Below, piece after piece: positions 7,685 through 16,268 of a stretch of DNA of 34,513 bases. Where the stretch lies: the NCBI GenBank assembly GCA_031553565.1, contig JAVBLK010000039.1, positions 1-34,513 of the forward strand, written 5' to 3'. This stretch comes from JAVBLK01 sp031553565. Lineage in GTDB: Bacteria; Bacillota; Clostridia; Christensenellales; DUVY01. The notes under the pieces were generated by a model. That model worked only from the letters and a program-made list of their open reading frames with translations, ran no database searches and was not told where the DNA came from. Position 1 is the stretch's first letter, and the number at the start of each line of letters is the position of its first letter. A program made the translations under genes and the position numbers.

Positions 7685-10627
7685 CTAAGCATGCTGTTCC
7701 TTCTGCTTTTTACGGCTTCTTCTTACCGCAAAGAAACCCCATACCCCGAACCCTGCCGCAAGCGCAAGGTCGGCAACTATCATCCAAAGCACCCAGTCCG
7801 GCATTGCGTCACGGTATTCGACCCCCGCCCCGTATCCGTTCATCGCGTTGCTTTTTACAACGGTATACAGAATGTTGTGCGTTGCGTTCCTCATCGCCGT
7901 CAGCTGGGTCGCCGACATGTCCTTGGACGGCTGTTTGTCCTGGCAAAGGTTAAGATCTCCGCCTGCGCGTATCATCTGATCCGCGGGCATGTGCGCATAG
8001 AGGTTGTAATCCGTCACGACCATGCCCTTAAAGCCCCATTCGTTTCTCAATACCTCGGTCAATAGCTCGTAACTGCCGCCTGCCCAGACCGTGCCGATAC
8101 GGTTGAACGAGGACATGATCGCCGTGGTTTCACCGGCCCTGACCGCCGTTTCAAACGGCTTGAAATATAATTCGCGCATTGACTGCTCGTTCGCCCAAGT
8201 CAGAAGGCCGCCGTCAGTCCGGTTGGTTTCCTGTTCGTTAAGCGCGAAGTGCTTTATATATGTGTAAACGCCCTTAGCCTTTGCGCCTTGTATGATCCCG
8301 CCGGCTATCTTTCCGGACAGTATCCCGTCCTCTGAATAGTACTCCCAGTTGCGCCCGCCGAAGGGGGAACGGTGGATATTGACCGCAGGGGCGTACCAGC
8401 CGCTGTAGGGCTTGCCGTCTCCCTTTTCGTTGCCGATTATACCCTCGTTGCCGACCATCTTCCCCATCTCATAGGCCAGGCCGGCGTTATATGTGGCCGC
8501 AACCACGCACCCGCTGGCGTAAAAGCAGGTGTCGTAAACACTGGGGTCGCCCAAATACGCAGTAAAGCCTACCGGCCCGTCGGGGTCAATCGTTTTCGGC
8601 TTGCCGATGCTGTGGAGCGCCATTGTGTTATAATTGCCCGTTCCGATCAGCTGCGACATCTGCGAAACGGTAAGCTGATCCAAAAGCTTTTCCCACAGCG
8701 GGTCGTTATACGGTTTTTCCCTCAATTCGTAAAGCTTGACCTGCGCCGCGCCAAATGACAGCGCCTTACCGCTTTGAACGGGCGCGGTTTCCGATTCCCA
8801 CTTCTTCCCTGCGTCATCGGTCTTGTACGTCAGCGAGCTTATGAATGCGTCGCTGACTTCCCTGTCGGATGCCGACGGCGCCACAGGCATTGTCCCCTCC
8901 CAGTCCGCCCTGGAGAGGTATTGAGTTATTTTTCCGCTTACGTCGTCGAAGCGGTTAACGGCCGCCTTTCCGCCGGACGTGTCTTCAGCGTATTTAAAAC
9001 CCTGGGCTATACTGTAATTGAGGTCTATCACATGCTCGTGCGCGTTCCTTGAAACATGCAGGACATAAGCGCCCGCCTCCGCCTCATAGCCTTTGAATCC
9101 GTTGCTGTTCGCGTCGGAATAATCATATGACGCCAAATCCGACACCTTCAGTTCAAGCGTCACCGTATCGGACTCGCCGGGCGAAAGAAGCTTTGTCTTA
9201 ACAAAATCCTGCATTACGACCGAGCTCTTTTCAATGCCGGGATTTTCTTTCGTGCCGTAATACGGCGCGGATGAATAGAGCTGAACGACGTCCTTACCCG
9301 CATAACTGCCGGTGTTCGTGACCCTTATTTTGACAGTGATAACACCGTCTTTTTGCAGGTCCTGGCCGCCTGCCGTTGTTCCTTCATTAACTGTTTCCCA
9401 TTCGAAATCTGTGTAGCTGAGGCCGTAGCCTAACGGGAAAACTACGTTTTCGCCGTACCAGTCCGCATTGCCCGCAGCCGCTTCGTCCGCGCCGCGCGTC
9501 TCCCAATAGCGGTAGCCGACATAAATGCCCTCTTCGTAATCAACAAAATAGTATGCCTTATTCGTGCCGTTTACCGTATAGCGGTTTCCGTTCGTTATAT
9601 TATTGTTGGAAAAATTCTGCCAGGACGGATCGTTTCTGAAGTCACGGGCATAGGTGTCAACCGTGCGACCCGACGGGGTGACCTCCCCGCTTAAAATCCT
9701 GCCCAGCGCGTTTATCCCGGTCTTGCCGGGGTTGCCGATCCAAAGCGCGCCCTTTATGCTCCCGCTGTAGGCATAGTGGCCGGGATCGTTCAAAAATCCC
9801 AGCTCCATCGGGGTGCTGCAATTTATGATTATTATTACGTTGTCGAACGACTGCCCGACCGCCTTGATAAGATCCGTTTCGTTCTGGTCAAGCTGCAGGT
9901 AGTGATCGTCCGCATTCCTTGCCCCGTCTACCTTTGCCGCCGCGGCGTCAAAGCTTGCCTTCATCGTGCGCGGCAGGTCAAAGCCTTCGCCGCCGATCCT
10001 GGATATAACTATAAGCGCCGCGTCGCCGTATTGCCCGTAGCTGTCCTTGACGCTTTGGGTATACATGCTCTGCGGCGTTTCTCCTATCGCAAAGCCGGCG
10101 ACTTTTGCGCCCATCGACGGGCTTGTGCCGCGGCCGCGGCCGGATGCGCCGTTGTTTTCATAAAACGACTTCAGCGCGGGGTTGACGGTAAAATGCGCTG
10201 CCGCAAGGCTGTCGTAGATAGTCGCCGCGCCCGACGAACTGCTGCCGCCCGAGCCCGTTCCGCCGTAGACAAGGCTGACCGAATTCTTCCCGAAAACGCT
10301 GACCGCGGCTCCGTTCTTTAAGGGAAGGCTGCCCTCGTTTTTCAGCATGACGATACCTTCCTCCGCTATGCGTTCATTCAGCGCGTTGGCTGCCTTAAGC
10401 GTCTCGGCCTTATCCTTATAATCGGCCTCATAGTATTGATACTTTGCCGGATCGCCTTTGACAAGAACGGTGCGCTCGCCGCCAAAGACCGAATTGACTG
10501 TGTTGTACAAAAACAAATTTTGCGTAACTACAAGGTTTGCAACGATAAGTATTGCAAAAAATGCGACTGTAACGACCAGCCAGACCTTGAACGCCGCTGC
10601 TTTGCCGATTTCTCTCAAATGGCTCAT
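7685..10627 (-). CDS. Membrane-bound GH3 glycoside hydrolase, permuted domains
   Basis: A 980-residue GH3 enzyme with a membrane segment at each end (about 14-34 and 945-967, the latter followed by RRSRKKQK), which places the catalytic body outside the cell. Order: GH3 C-terminal domain about 75-410 (EEGIVMLKNEG; SRIGGEGFDLP with probable acid/base Glu214), FGYGLSY-like PLGYGLSY, Fn3-like domain about 430-530, then TIM barrel about 640-905 with DPDGPVG, NIHRSPFGGRNWEYYSED, KHFALNEQE and nucleophile Asp873 in VVTDYNLY. This is the closest relative in the window of the GH3 at 13089-16232; both share MPADQMIRAGGDLNL. ATG at 10627 has GGAGG six bases upstream. It is first in the five-gene unit ending at 201 and follows the terminator at 10721-10748, so a promoter should lie in 10640-10720; TATAAA-like boxes occur there but no convincing -35. 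Confidence 0.95.
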   Translation of the reverse strand: MSHLREIGKAAAFKVWLVVTVAFFAILIVANLVVTQNLFLYNTVNSVFGGERTVLVKGDPAKYQYYEADYKDKAETLKAANALNERIAEEGIVMLKNEGSLPLKNGAAVSVFGKNSVSLVYGGTGSGGSSSSGAATIYDSLAAAHFTVNPALKSFYENNGASGRGRGTSPSMGAKVAGFAIGETPQSMYTQSVKDSYGQYGDAALIVISRIGGEGFDLPRTMKASFDAAAAKVDGARNADDHYLQLDQNETDLIKAVGQSFDNVIIIINCSTPMELGFLNDPGHYAYSGSIKGALWIGNPGKTGINALGRILSGEVTPSGRTVDTYARDFRNDPSWQNFSNNNITNGNRYTVNGTNKAYYFVDYEEGIYVGYRYWETRGADEAAAGNADWYGENVVFPLGYGLSYTDFEWETVNEGTTAGGQDLQKDGVITVKIRVTNTGSYAGKDVVQLYSSAPYYGTKENPGIEKSSVVMQDFVKTKLLSPGESDTVTLELKVSDLASYDYSDANSNGFKGYEAEAGAYVLHVSRNAHEHVIDLNYSIAQGFKYAEDTSGGKAAVNRFDDVSGKITQYLSRADWEGTMPVAPSASDREVSDAFISSLTYKTDDAGKKWESETAPVQSGKALSFGAAQVKLYELREKPYNDPLWEKLLDQLTVSQMSQLIGTGNYNTMALHSIGKPKTIDPDGPVGFTAYLGDPSVYDTCFYASGCVVAATYNAGLAYEMGKMVGNEGIIGNEKGDGKPYSGWYAPAVNIHRSPFGGRNWEYYSEDGILSGKIAGGIIQGAKAKGVYTYIKHFALNEQETNRTDGGLLTWANEQSMRELYFKPFETAVRAGETTAIMSSFNRIGTVWAGGSYELLTEVLRNEWGFKGMVVTDYNLYAHMPADQMIRAGGDLNLCQDKQPSKDMSATQLTAMRNATHNILYTVVKSNAMNGYGAGVEYRDAMPDWVLWMIVADLALAAGFGVWGFFAVRRSRKKQKEQHA

Positions 10628-10720
10628 TATGACCTCCGAAATGAATGTGATATGTGCGTATATTTATAGCTTATTCAAAAAATATGCTTTTATAGTGTAG
10701 AAAATAATGATTAAAAGGAT

Positions 10721-10748
10721 GTCTTCCGGCAAAACTTTGCCGGAAGAC
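10721..10748 (-). terminator. Rho-independent terminator of the 704-ORF lipoprotein gene
   Basis: GTCTTCCGGCAAA pairs perfectly with TTTGCCGGAAGAC (13 bp). On the minus strand the stem is followed by a T-rich tract (CCTTTTAATCATTATTTT). It starts 18 bp past the stop codon of the lipoprotein gene at 10766. Confidence 0.85.
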
Positions 10749-10765
10749 ACCGCCGTATATTTAGA

Positions 10766-12817
10766 TCATCTGTTATACAGGATATAGCTGCCGCCGATCT
10801 GCGATATCCCGCTGTCCGTATAAATGGAATCTGCGACGGCAATTACCTGCGCGGCAAAATAGTATTTTTGGTTCTGGTCAAAGCTGCCGCCTATCACTGC
10901 CTCGAAAAACGCAAAATATGTCGCCTTCGGGCTGTTGTCGATATAGTAATTTCCGGGCTCGGTGCCGCAGCCTATGCTCAATGCTCCGTCCATCGTCATG
11001 ATCTTGCCGCCTGTGGCGTCTTTGACCAGCTTGAACGTCGCTATCTGATCCGCGGCCTTGTCGGCTGTCTGAGACGTATATACATAGTATAGTATGTAAT
11101 CGGCGCCTTGTGTAAAAGCGGTCTTGCTTTTACCTTCGCCGTCCTTCTGCCGGTCGAACTCGGTGGTGTTGCGGCCGTCGCCGTATCCCAGATAATTGAA
11201 CATCTGGTTAGAACCGTTCTCCGGCGTATCGAGAGCGACCAGATTCCCGAATACAGCCGTGACCGTGATGTCTGCGGTAACTGTAAAGGTGTAAGAAGCC
11301 GAAGCCGATACCTGTACGCCGCTGACTGTCCAGCCAATGAACCCTTTGCCTTCGGGAACGGTTGGGGTAACTGTACAATGCTCGCCTGCGGTAAATTCCC
11401 CGCCGCCCGTGCCGCCCTCGACCGTGACGGTAAATTTCTCTTCGGGGATCGGTGCTGTGACCGCCGTGATGACCGTGTCCTGCGCCGCCGTAAAGGTGTA
11501 CGGGTTATCCGTTGAAACCTCGGCGCCGTCAACCGTCCATTTGACTAAATAGTATCCTTCCCCGACCGTCGCGGTTACGGTGCAGCTTGTATTTTTTTCG
11601 TATGTGCCGCTGCCGGTCCCGCCGATGACCGTAATATTTACGCCCTCGGCCTGCCGGATGGCCGACGTGCCGATTTCGGAAATACCGCTATCACGGTATA
11701 CCGAACCTTCGATACCCTTTACCTGCGCAGCAACATAATAGGACTGGAATCTGTCGTATGATTGGCCTACTGCCGCCTCGATAAACGCATAGAACACGGC
11801 GTTGTTGACACGGTCAAAGAAGTAGTCGCCGGGAGTCGAGCCTATATTGATGCTGTGTGCGCCGTCCATAGTGCTGATTATCGCGTTGGCGCCCTTTATT
11901 GTCTGCACCATTTTGAATTGCCCGACGGAATTTTCTTTATTCGCCGCGGATGAAGTGTAAAGATAGAATATCGCATAGTCTGCGCCCTCGGTAAATACAG
12001 TGACCCTATTGTCGCCGTCTTTCTGTCTGTCTACCTCCACTATCATATCGCTGTAGCCCGACGGCTTTTTATTGAACATCTGGTTGGCGTCGTTCTTGGG
12101 CGTTATAAGCGTTATATGGTAGGCCGCAGTGACAGTAACGTCGGCAGTGACCGCAAATGTATATTCAGCCGCCGTCGATACAGTCGTATCCCCGATCTTC
12201 CACCCGTCGAAAACCTTGGACTCCCCCGCGTCGAATACGACCGTGACGTTTGAATTCTCATCTACGACCGCCGTCGTCATGCCGTTTATCCTGCCGTTTA
12301 CTACGGTTACAGTAAAGGTATTCGTGAATCTCGCGGTAATACTGCATGAGCCTGCGGGCGTAAAGGTGTACCCGGCATTTGCGGACAAAAGAGTATTTCC
12401 GTCATACCAGCCGGTAAAACGCTTGCCGCCAAGAGTATCGGCAACGGCTGTAACCGATTCACCTTCCTTGATCACGGCGCTCGCCTGTCCGTTAATTTTG
12501 CCGCCGGCAACCGTAACGGTATAAAGGTTTTTGAAATTTGCGGTTAACTCTATGTCTTTTGTAACCTTAAAAGTATATGGATTCAATTTCGAAACAGACT
12601 GGCCGGCCGCCGTCCATTCCGTAAAAAACTTACCGTCCGCAACAACAGCCGTTACAGTGCAGTCTGCGTCCTTTGCAAATGCGCCGCCGCCGGTGCCCCC
12701 GGCTACTGTGACTGTGAAGCTCTCGGGCTGCGGCTTTTGTGAACAGCCTGACGCTGTAAAAATCAATACGATTGAAAGCGACAGTACGAAAGCGGCCTTC
12801 CCAATAATTTTTTTCAT
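10766..12817 (-). CDS. Large lipoprotein with B-repeats and two copies of the unknown module
   Basis: The start is the ATG at 12817 (GGAGGG just upstream), giving 683 residues; an in-frame extension to 12880 lacks a ribosome site and would bury the signal peptide. Lipobox TASGC gives Cys25. Layout: three InlB-type B-repeats (about 33-232), unknown module copy 1 (about 233-390, starting near TPKNDANQMFNKK), two more B-repeats (about 394-520), and module copy 2 (about 521-683, with DTPENGSNQMFNYLGYGD and a final DSGISQIG). Copy 1 is by eye much closer to the module of the lipoprotein at 5075-6544 than to copy 2, so this protein looks like a fusion or internal duplication. It is transcribed alone, from the promoter at 12889-12916 to the terminator at 10721-10748. 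Confidence 0.88.
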   Translation of the reverse strand: MKKIIGKAAFVLSLSIVLIFTASGCSQKPQPESFTVTVAGGTGGGAFAKDADCTVTAVVADGKFFTEWTAAGQSVSKLNPYTFKVTKDIELTANFKNLYTVTVAGGKINGQASAVIKEGESVTAVADTLGGKRFTGWYDGNTLLSANAGYTFTPAGSCSITARFTNTFTVTVVNGRINGMTTAVVDENSNVTVVFDAGESKVFDGWKIGDTTVSTAAEYTFAVTADVTVTAAYHITLITPKNDANQMFNKKPSGYSDMIVEVDRQKDGDNRVTVFTEGADYAIFYLYTSSAANKENSVGQFKMVQTIKGANAIISTMDGAHSINIGSTPGDYFFDRVNNAVFYAFIEAAVGQSYDRFQSYYVAAQVKGIEGSVYRDSGISEIGTSAIRQAEGVNITVIGGTGSGTYEKNTSCTVTATVGEGYYLVKWTVDGAEVSTDNPYTFTAAQDTVITAVTAPIPEEKFTVTVEGGTGGGEFTAGEHCTVTPTVPEGKGFIGWTVSGVQVSASASYTFTVTADITVTAVFGNLVALDTPENGSNQMFNYLGYGDGRNTTEFDRQKDGEGKSKTAFTQGADYILYYVYTSQTADKAADQIATFKLVKDATGGKIMTMDGALSIGCGTEPGNYYIDNSPKATYFAFFEAVIGGSFDQNQKYYFAAQVIAVADSIYTDSGISQIGGSYILYNR

Positions 12818-12888
12818 GTTTCCCTCCGATTTTTTTACCTGACAAACGCCTGCGGTAAAATTTGCGCATGCGATGTACAAGTGTTATC

Positions 12889-12916
12889 AGTATATACCCG
12901 GCGTTTTTATAATCAA
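12889..12916 (-). promoter_or_regulatory. SigA-type promoter of the four-part lipoprotein gene
   Basis: On the minus strand, TTGATT (12916-12911) and TATACT (12894-12889) are 16 bp apart. This is a good vegetative promoter about 65 bp upstream of the lipoprotein ATG at 12817. The candidate operator at 12927-12957 ends ten bases upstream of the -35. Confidence 0.6.
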
Positions 12917-12926
12917 GAGAAACGGC

Positions 12927-12957
12927 TTGGTTGGTCGAAAATCAGTCACAGTTGGTT
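12927..12957. promoter_or_regulatory. Candidate LytTR-type operator (direct repeat)
   Basis: Two 9-mers, TTGGTTGGT (12927-12935) and ACAGTTGGT (12948-12956), have a 21-bp period, i.e. 12 bp between them. LytTR regulators such as ComE and AgrA bind pairs of 9-bp direct repeats with this spacing. The second copy fits the usual LytTR consensus at every position as I recall it; the first keeps the GTTGGT core. They sit just upstream of the -35 at 12911. The repeats run on the plus strand while the gene runs on the minus strand, which is a weakness. The cluster encodes two LytTR regulators. Confidence 0.45.
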
Positions 12958-13020
12958 ATGGACGTAAGAAATTGTTTAAGGAACCGCCGAAAAGATACCT
13001 TTTTTACGATGCTACTAAAC

Positions 13021-13060
13021 AAAACGCCGTGGCGCGAACTTCTTCGCGCCACGGCGTTTT
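13021..13060 (-). terminator. Strong terminator of the lipoprotein/GH3 unit
   Basis: A perfect 18-bp stem, AAAACGCCGTGGCGCGAA against its complement, with a 4-base loop. On the minus strand it ends TTTTGTTT. It lies 28 bp past the stop of the GH3 gene at 13089. The other side is also T-rich, so it may act in both directions. Confidence 0.93.
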
Positions 13061-13088
13061 GTATTTTAAGAGGAGGATTTGATTGAAC

Positions 13089-16000
13089 TCAGTTTTTTGC
13101 TTTCATGCTTTTTTTGCGTGCTTTTCTTATAGTAAAGAATCCCCATGTGCCAAAACCGACCGCAAGGGTAACATTCCCCAAAATCAGAAGCAGCATCCAC
13201 ATCGGCATTGCATACCTGTAAACTACGCCTTCGCCGATCCCGTTCATAGCGTTGCTTGCCGCAACCGTGTAAAGAATATTTTTTGTCGCCTGGCGCATAC
13301 ATGATATCTGGGTAGCGGTAAGCGCTTCCTGACTTGTAGACGGCTGCCTGTTTTGCGTAAGATTAAGGTCGCCGCCGGCACGGATCATCTGATCCGCGGG
13401 CATATACGGGTACAGGTTGTAATCGGAAATTACCATACCCTTGAAGCCCCATTCTTCCCGCAAAACTTCCGTCATGAGCTGATAGCTCCCGCCTGCCCAT
13501 ACTGTCCCGATGCGGTTGAACGAGGACATCATGGCCGTTGTTTTGCCTTCCTTTACGATAATCTCGAAGGGCTTCAAATATATCTCGCGCAACGTCTGTT
13601 CCGTAAGCCACGTAATAAGGCCGTTTGAAACCCTGTCCGTCTCCTGATCGTTTACCGCGAAATGTTTGACGTATGTATATACGCCTTTGGATTTGGCGCC
13701 CGCAACCGCATTCGCGCCTATTGTTCCGGACAAAAATGGATCTTCGGAATAATACTCGAAATTACGTCCCGAGAACGGCGAGCGGTGAATATTGACAGCC
13801 GGGGCATACCAGCCGCTGTACGGCCTGCCGTCACCCTTTACGTTGCCCCAGTAGCCTTCCAGTCCTATCATAACGCCCATGTCGCGGGCCAGTTCCTTAT
13901 TCCACGTCGCGCCGATCACGCATTCGCTGGCATAAAAACATGCGTCATAGACGGTAGTGCTGCCCATAAAGTTGGTAAAGCCTGCGGGCCCGTCGTTGTC
14001 GTTTGTTTTAGGTTTACCTATACTTTCAATATAGTCCGTATTGAAATTGCCCGTGCCTATCAAATACGCCATTTCTTTTACGGTAAGCTGATCTAAAATA
14101 TTGTCCCAAATCGTATCGTCATTATAATCGACAAAGAATTTACCGGAGGAGTCGCGCTTGATCGCGTCATAGAGCTTATATGCAGTCTCTCCGGCTTCGG
14201 GCTTCCAGCCTTGCCTCGGCATTTTTTCCTCATACCACGGCTTACCCTCGTCTTGTGCGCTATAGTTTAATGAATTTATAAAATCTATCGTTACATTCCT
14301 GTCGTTTTCCGTAGGAGCCTTTGGTAATGTCGTCCCGAGGTTCGCCATATCCCTTGTCATCAAAGGGGCCTTTGCCGCGATACCGCCTTGGTTTTTAAAA
14401 TGCCCGTTTACGTCTTCAAACCGGTTTTCTACTGTATGTCCGGTCACAGGATCCTTTTCGTAAATAATACCCTTGAAACCTGTACCGTATGCGGTCTGAG
14501 AAACTCTGTACCTGACTCTCAGGTCATTGTCACGGCTCTCCCGCCAGGCATAGTTTGCGTTTTTGGCGATATAGATACTGTAGGTGCCGTCTTCCAGCTC
14601 GTAACCCTTGAAACCGTTGCCGTTGGCGTCGTTCCAATCGTAGGACGCCATATCCGAGATCTTAAGCTTAAGCGTTACGTTTTGCGTTTCGTTAGGCTTA
14701 AGCACCCGGGTTTTTTCAAATGCGCCCAGAACGACATGCGCTTTCTCGATGCCGCCGTCGTAATATGGCGCGCTGTAATACAACTGCACCACATCCTTGC
14801 CCGATCTTGTCTGATGCGTATTTTTCACCTGAACCGTAATGCTGATTTCTCCGTCCGCATCTTCAAGGAAAGAAGTGTCGGAGGGCGAAGCGTCTGTTAT
14901 CTTCCATTCAAAATCGGCGTAACTGAGCCCGTATCCGAACGGGAAAACGACATTGTTATCATACCAGTCCAAATCGTCGCCAATATTATATTCCTCGTCA
15001 TACCCGCGCGTTTCGTAATAACGGTAGCCGACATAAATGCTTTCCTTATACTCCACAAAATAAGCGTCCTGGCCCGACCCGCCCAAGGTGCATCTGTTCC
15101 CGTCGATCTTGTTGTTATTGGAAAAATTATTCCACGTGGGATCGTTTCTGAAATCACGCGCGTATGTATCCACAAGCCTGCCCGAAGGGCTTGCTGTGCC
15201 GCTTAAAACGCGGCCGAGCGCCATAACGCCTGTCCCTCCCGGGCTGCCCAGCCACAGCGCCGCGTCGATATTATACTTAGTATTGATATAGCCGCTCAAT
15301 TCATTTCCGGCTTGGTCTTTTACGATTATATCGTCAAGGAATCCTAATTCCATAGAAGTGCTGCAGTTGACGATTAATATAACCTTGTTAAAACCTGCCG
15401 CGCATACGTCCTCGAGCATGTCGCGCTCGTTTTGGTCAAGCCGCAGATAATGGTCGTCGGCCTTTGCCGCGCCGCTTACCGGCGAGGCCGTAGACGAAAA
15501 TGACGTTTTCATTGTGCGCGGAAGGTCGAAGCCTTCGCCGCCTATCCTTGAGATCACCACTAACGCCGCCGCTTTAAATTCAGAATAACTGCTCTTTACA
15601 CTCTCGGTATATTTATCCCTGGGGGTTTCTCCTATGACTAAGCCTGCCGGGATTTCTCCCATCGAAGGGTTCTTTCCGCGCCCCGCACCCGACTGGTTCT
15701 TGTTCTCATAAAAGCTTTTCAGCGCCGGGTTGACATCATAGTTTGCCGCAGCAAGACTTTCGTAAAGCGTTTTCGCTTTTGACGCATTCCCGCCGCCCGA
15801 ACCAGAACCGCCGTAAACAAGGTTTATGGAATTCTTGCCGAACACGCTGATCTTGGTCTTGGACGAAGGGCTTGTAGCCAGCGGCAGCGCGCCGCTTTCA
15901 TTTTTCAGTAATACGATGCCCTCCTCCACTATTTGCTCGTTCAATTTGTTGGCGGCATCCATTGTAATTTTTTTAGCGGCTTTCGCGCTCTTCCCGGAAT

Positions 16001-16232
16001 AATCGATCCCTAAATCGTTGTCATTGTTAAAATATTGGTACTTCGAGGGATCTCCGGCCGCAAGCACCCTGCGTTCCGTTCCCATTACCGTACTGATAGT
16101 ATTGCGCAGAAAAATATTCTGCGTTGCGACCATAGTCGCAATGAAAACAATTGCCAGGGTTATGGAAGTTACCAGAAGCCATACCCTGTTATTCTTCCAG
16201 ACAAATTTAAACGCGCTAAATATTTTTTTCAT
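13089..16232 (-). CDS. Membrane-bound GH3 glycoside hydrolase, permuted domains
   Basis: A 1047-residue GH3 enzyme with terminal membrane segments (about 16-36 and 1011-1033, then RKARKKSMK), so its catalytic body is extracytoplasmic. Order: GH3 C-terminal domain (about 85-440; EEGIVLLKNESG, SRIGGEGFDLP with probable acid/base Glu233), Fn3-like domain about 470-570 (GKDVVQLYYSAPY), TIM barrel about 700-970 with NDNDGPAG, NIHRSPFSGRNFEYYSED, KHFAVNDQE and nucleophile Asp937 in VISDYNLY. The layout and many motifs match the GH3 at 7685-10627, so the two are probably recent paralogs. ATG at 16232 is preceded by GAGAGG. It lies 36 bp after the Ig-repeat lipoprotein gene and probably shares its transcript; the strong hairpin at 13021-13060 ends the unit. 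Confidence 0.95.
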   Translation of the reverse strand: MKKIFSAFKFVWKNNRVWLLVTSITLAIVFIATMVATQNIFLRNTISTVMGTERRVLAAGDPSKYQYFNNDNDLGIDYSGKSAKAAKKITMDAANKLNEQIVEEGIVLLKNESGALPLATSPSSKTKISVFGKNSINLVYGGSGSGGGNASKAKTLYESLAAANYDVNPALKSFYENKNQSGAGRGKNPSMGEIPAGLVIGETPRDKYTESVKSSYSEFKAAALVVISRIGGEGFDLPRTMKTSFSSTASPVSGAAKADDHYLRLDQNERDMLEDVCAAGFNKVILIVNCSTSMELGFLDDIIVKDQAGNELSGYINTKYNIDAALWLGSPGGTGVMALGRVLSGTASPSGRLVDTYARDFRNDPTWNNFSNNNKIDGNRCTLGGSGQDAYFVEYKESIYVGYRYYETRGYDEEYNIGDDLDWYDNNVVFPFGYGLSYADFEWKITDASPSDTSFLEDADGEISITVQVKNTHQTRSGKDVVQLYYSAPYYDGGIEKAHVVLGAFEKTRVLKPNETQNVTLKLKISDMASYDWNDANGNGFKGYELEDGTYSIYIAKNANYAWRESRDNDLRVRYRVSQTAYGTGFKGIIYEKDPVTGHTVENRFEDVNGHFKNQGGIAAKAPLMTRDMANLGTTLPKAPTENDRNVTIDFINSLNYSAQDEGKPWYEEKMPRQGWKPEAGETAYKLYDAIKRDSSGKFFVDYNDDTIWDNILDQLTVKEMAYLIGTGNFNTDYIESIGKPKTNDNDGPAGFTNFMGSTTVYDACFYASECVIGATWNKELARDMGVMIGLEGYWGNVKGDGRPYSGWYAPAVNIHRSPFSGRNFEYYSEDPFLSGTIGANAVAGAKSKGVYTYVKHFAVNDQETDRVSNGLITWLTEQTLREIYLKPFEIIVKEGKTTAMMSSFNRIGTVWAGGSYQLMTEVLREEWGFKGMVISDYNLYPYMPADQMIRAGGDLNLTQNRQPSTSQEALTATQISCMRQATKNILYTVAASNAMNGIGEGVVYRYAMPMWMLLLILGNVTLAVGFGTWGFFTIRKARKKSMKAKN

Positions 16233-16268
16233 TTCAACCTCTCTTATTCCTTAAATCCGTGTGTACCA

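Noticed and set aside
12818..12880. Upstream extension of the large lipoprotein to 12880
   Set aside because: GGAGGG sits directly before the ATG at 12817, and the extension would place 21 residues before a normal lipoprotein signal.
12970..13010. Degenerate MITE end (TTTAAGGAACCGCCGAAAAGATA)-like stretch near the strong terminator
   Set aside because: The resemblance to the family end is short and there is no partner end nearby, so chance is likely.
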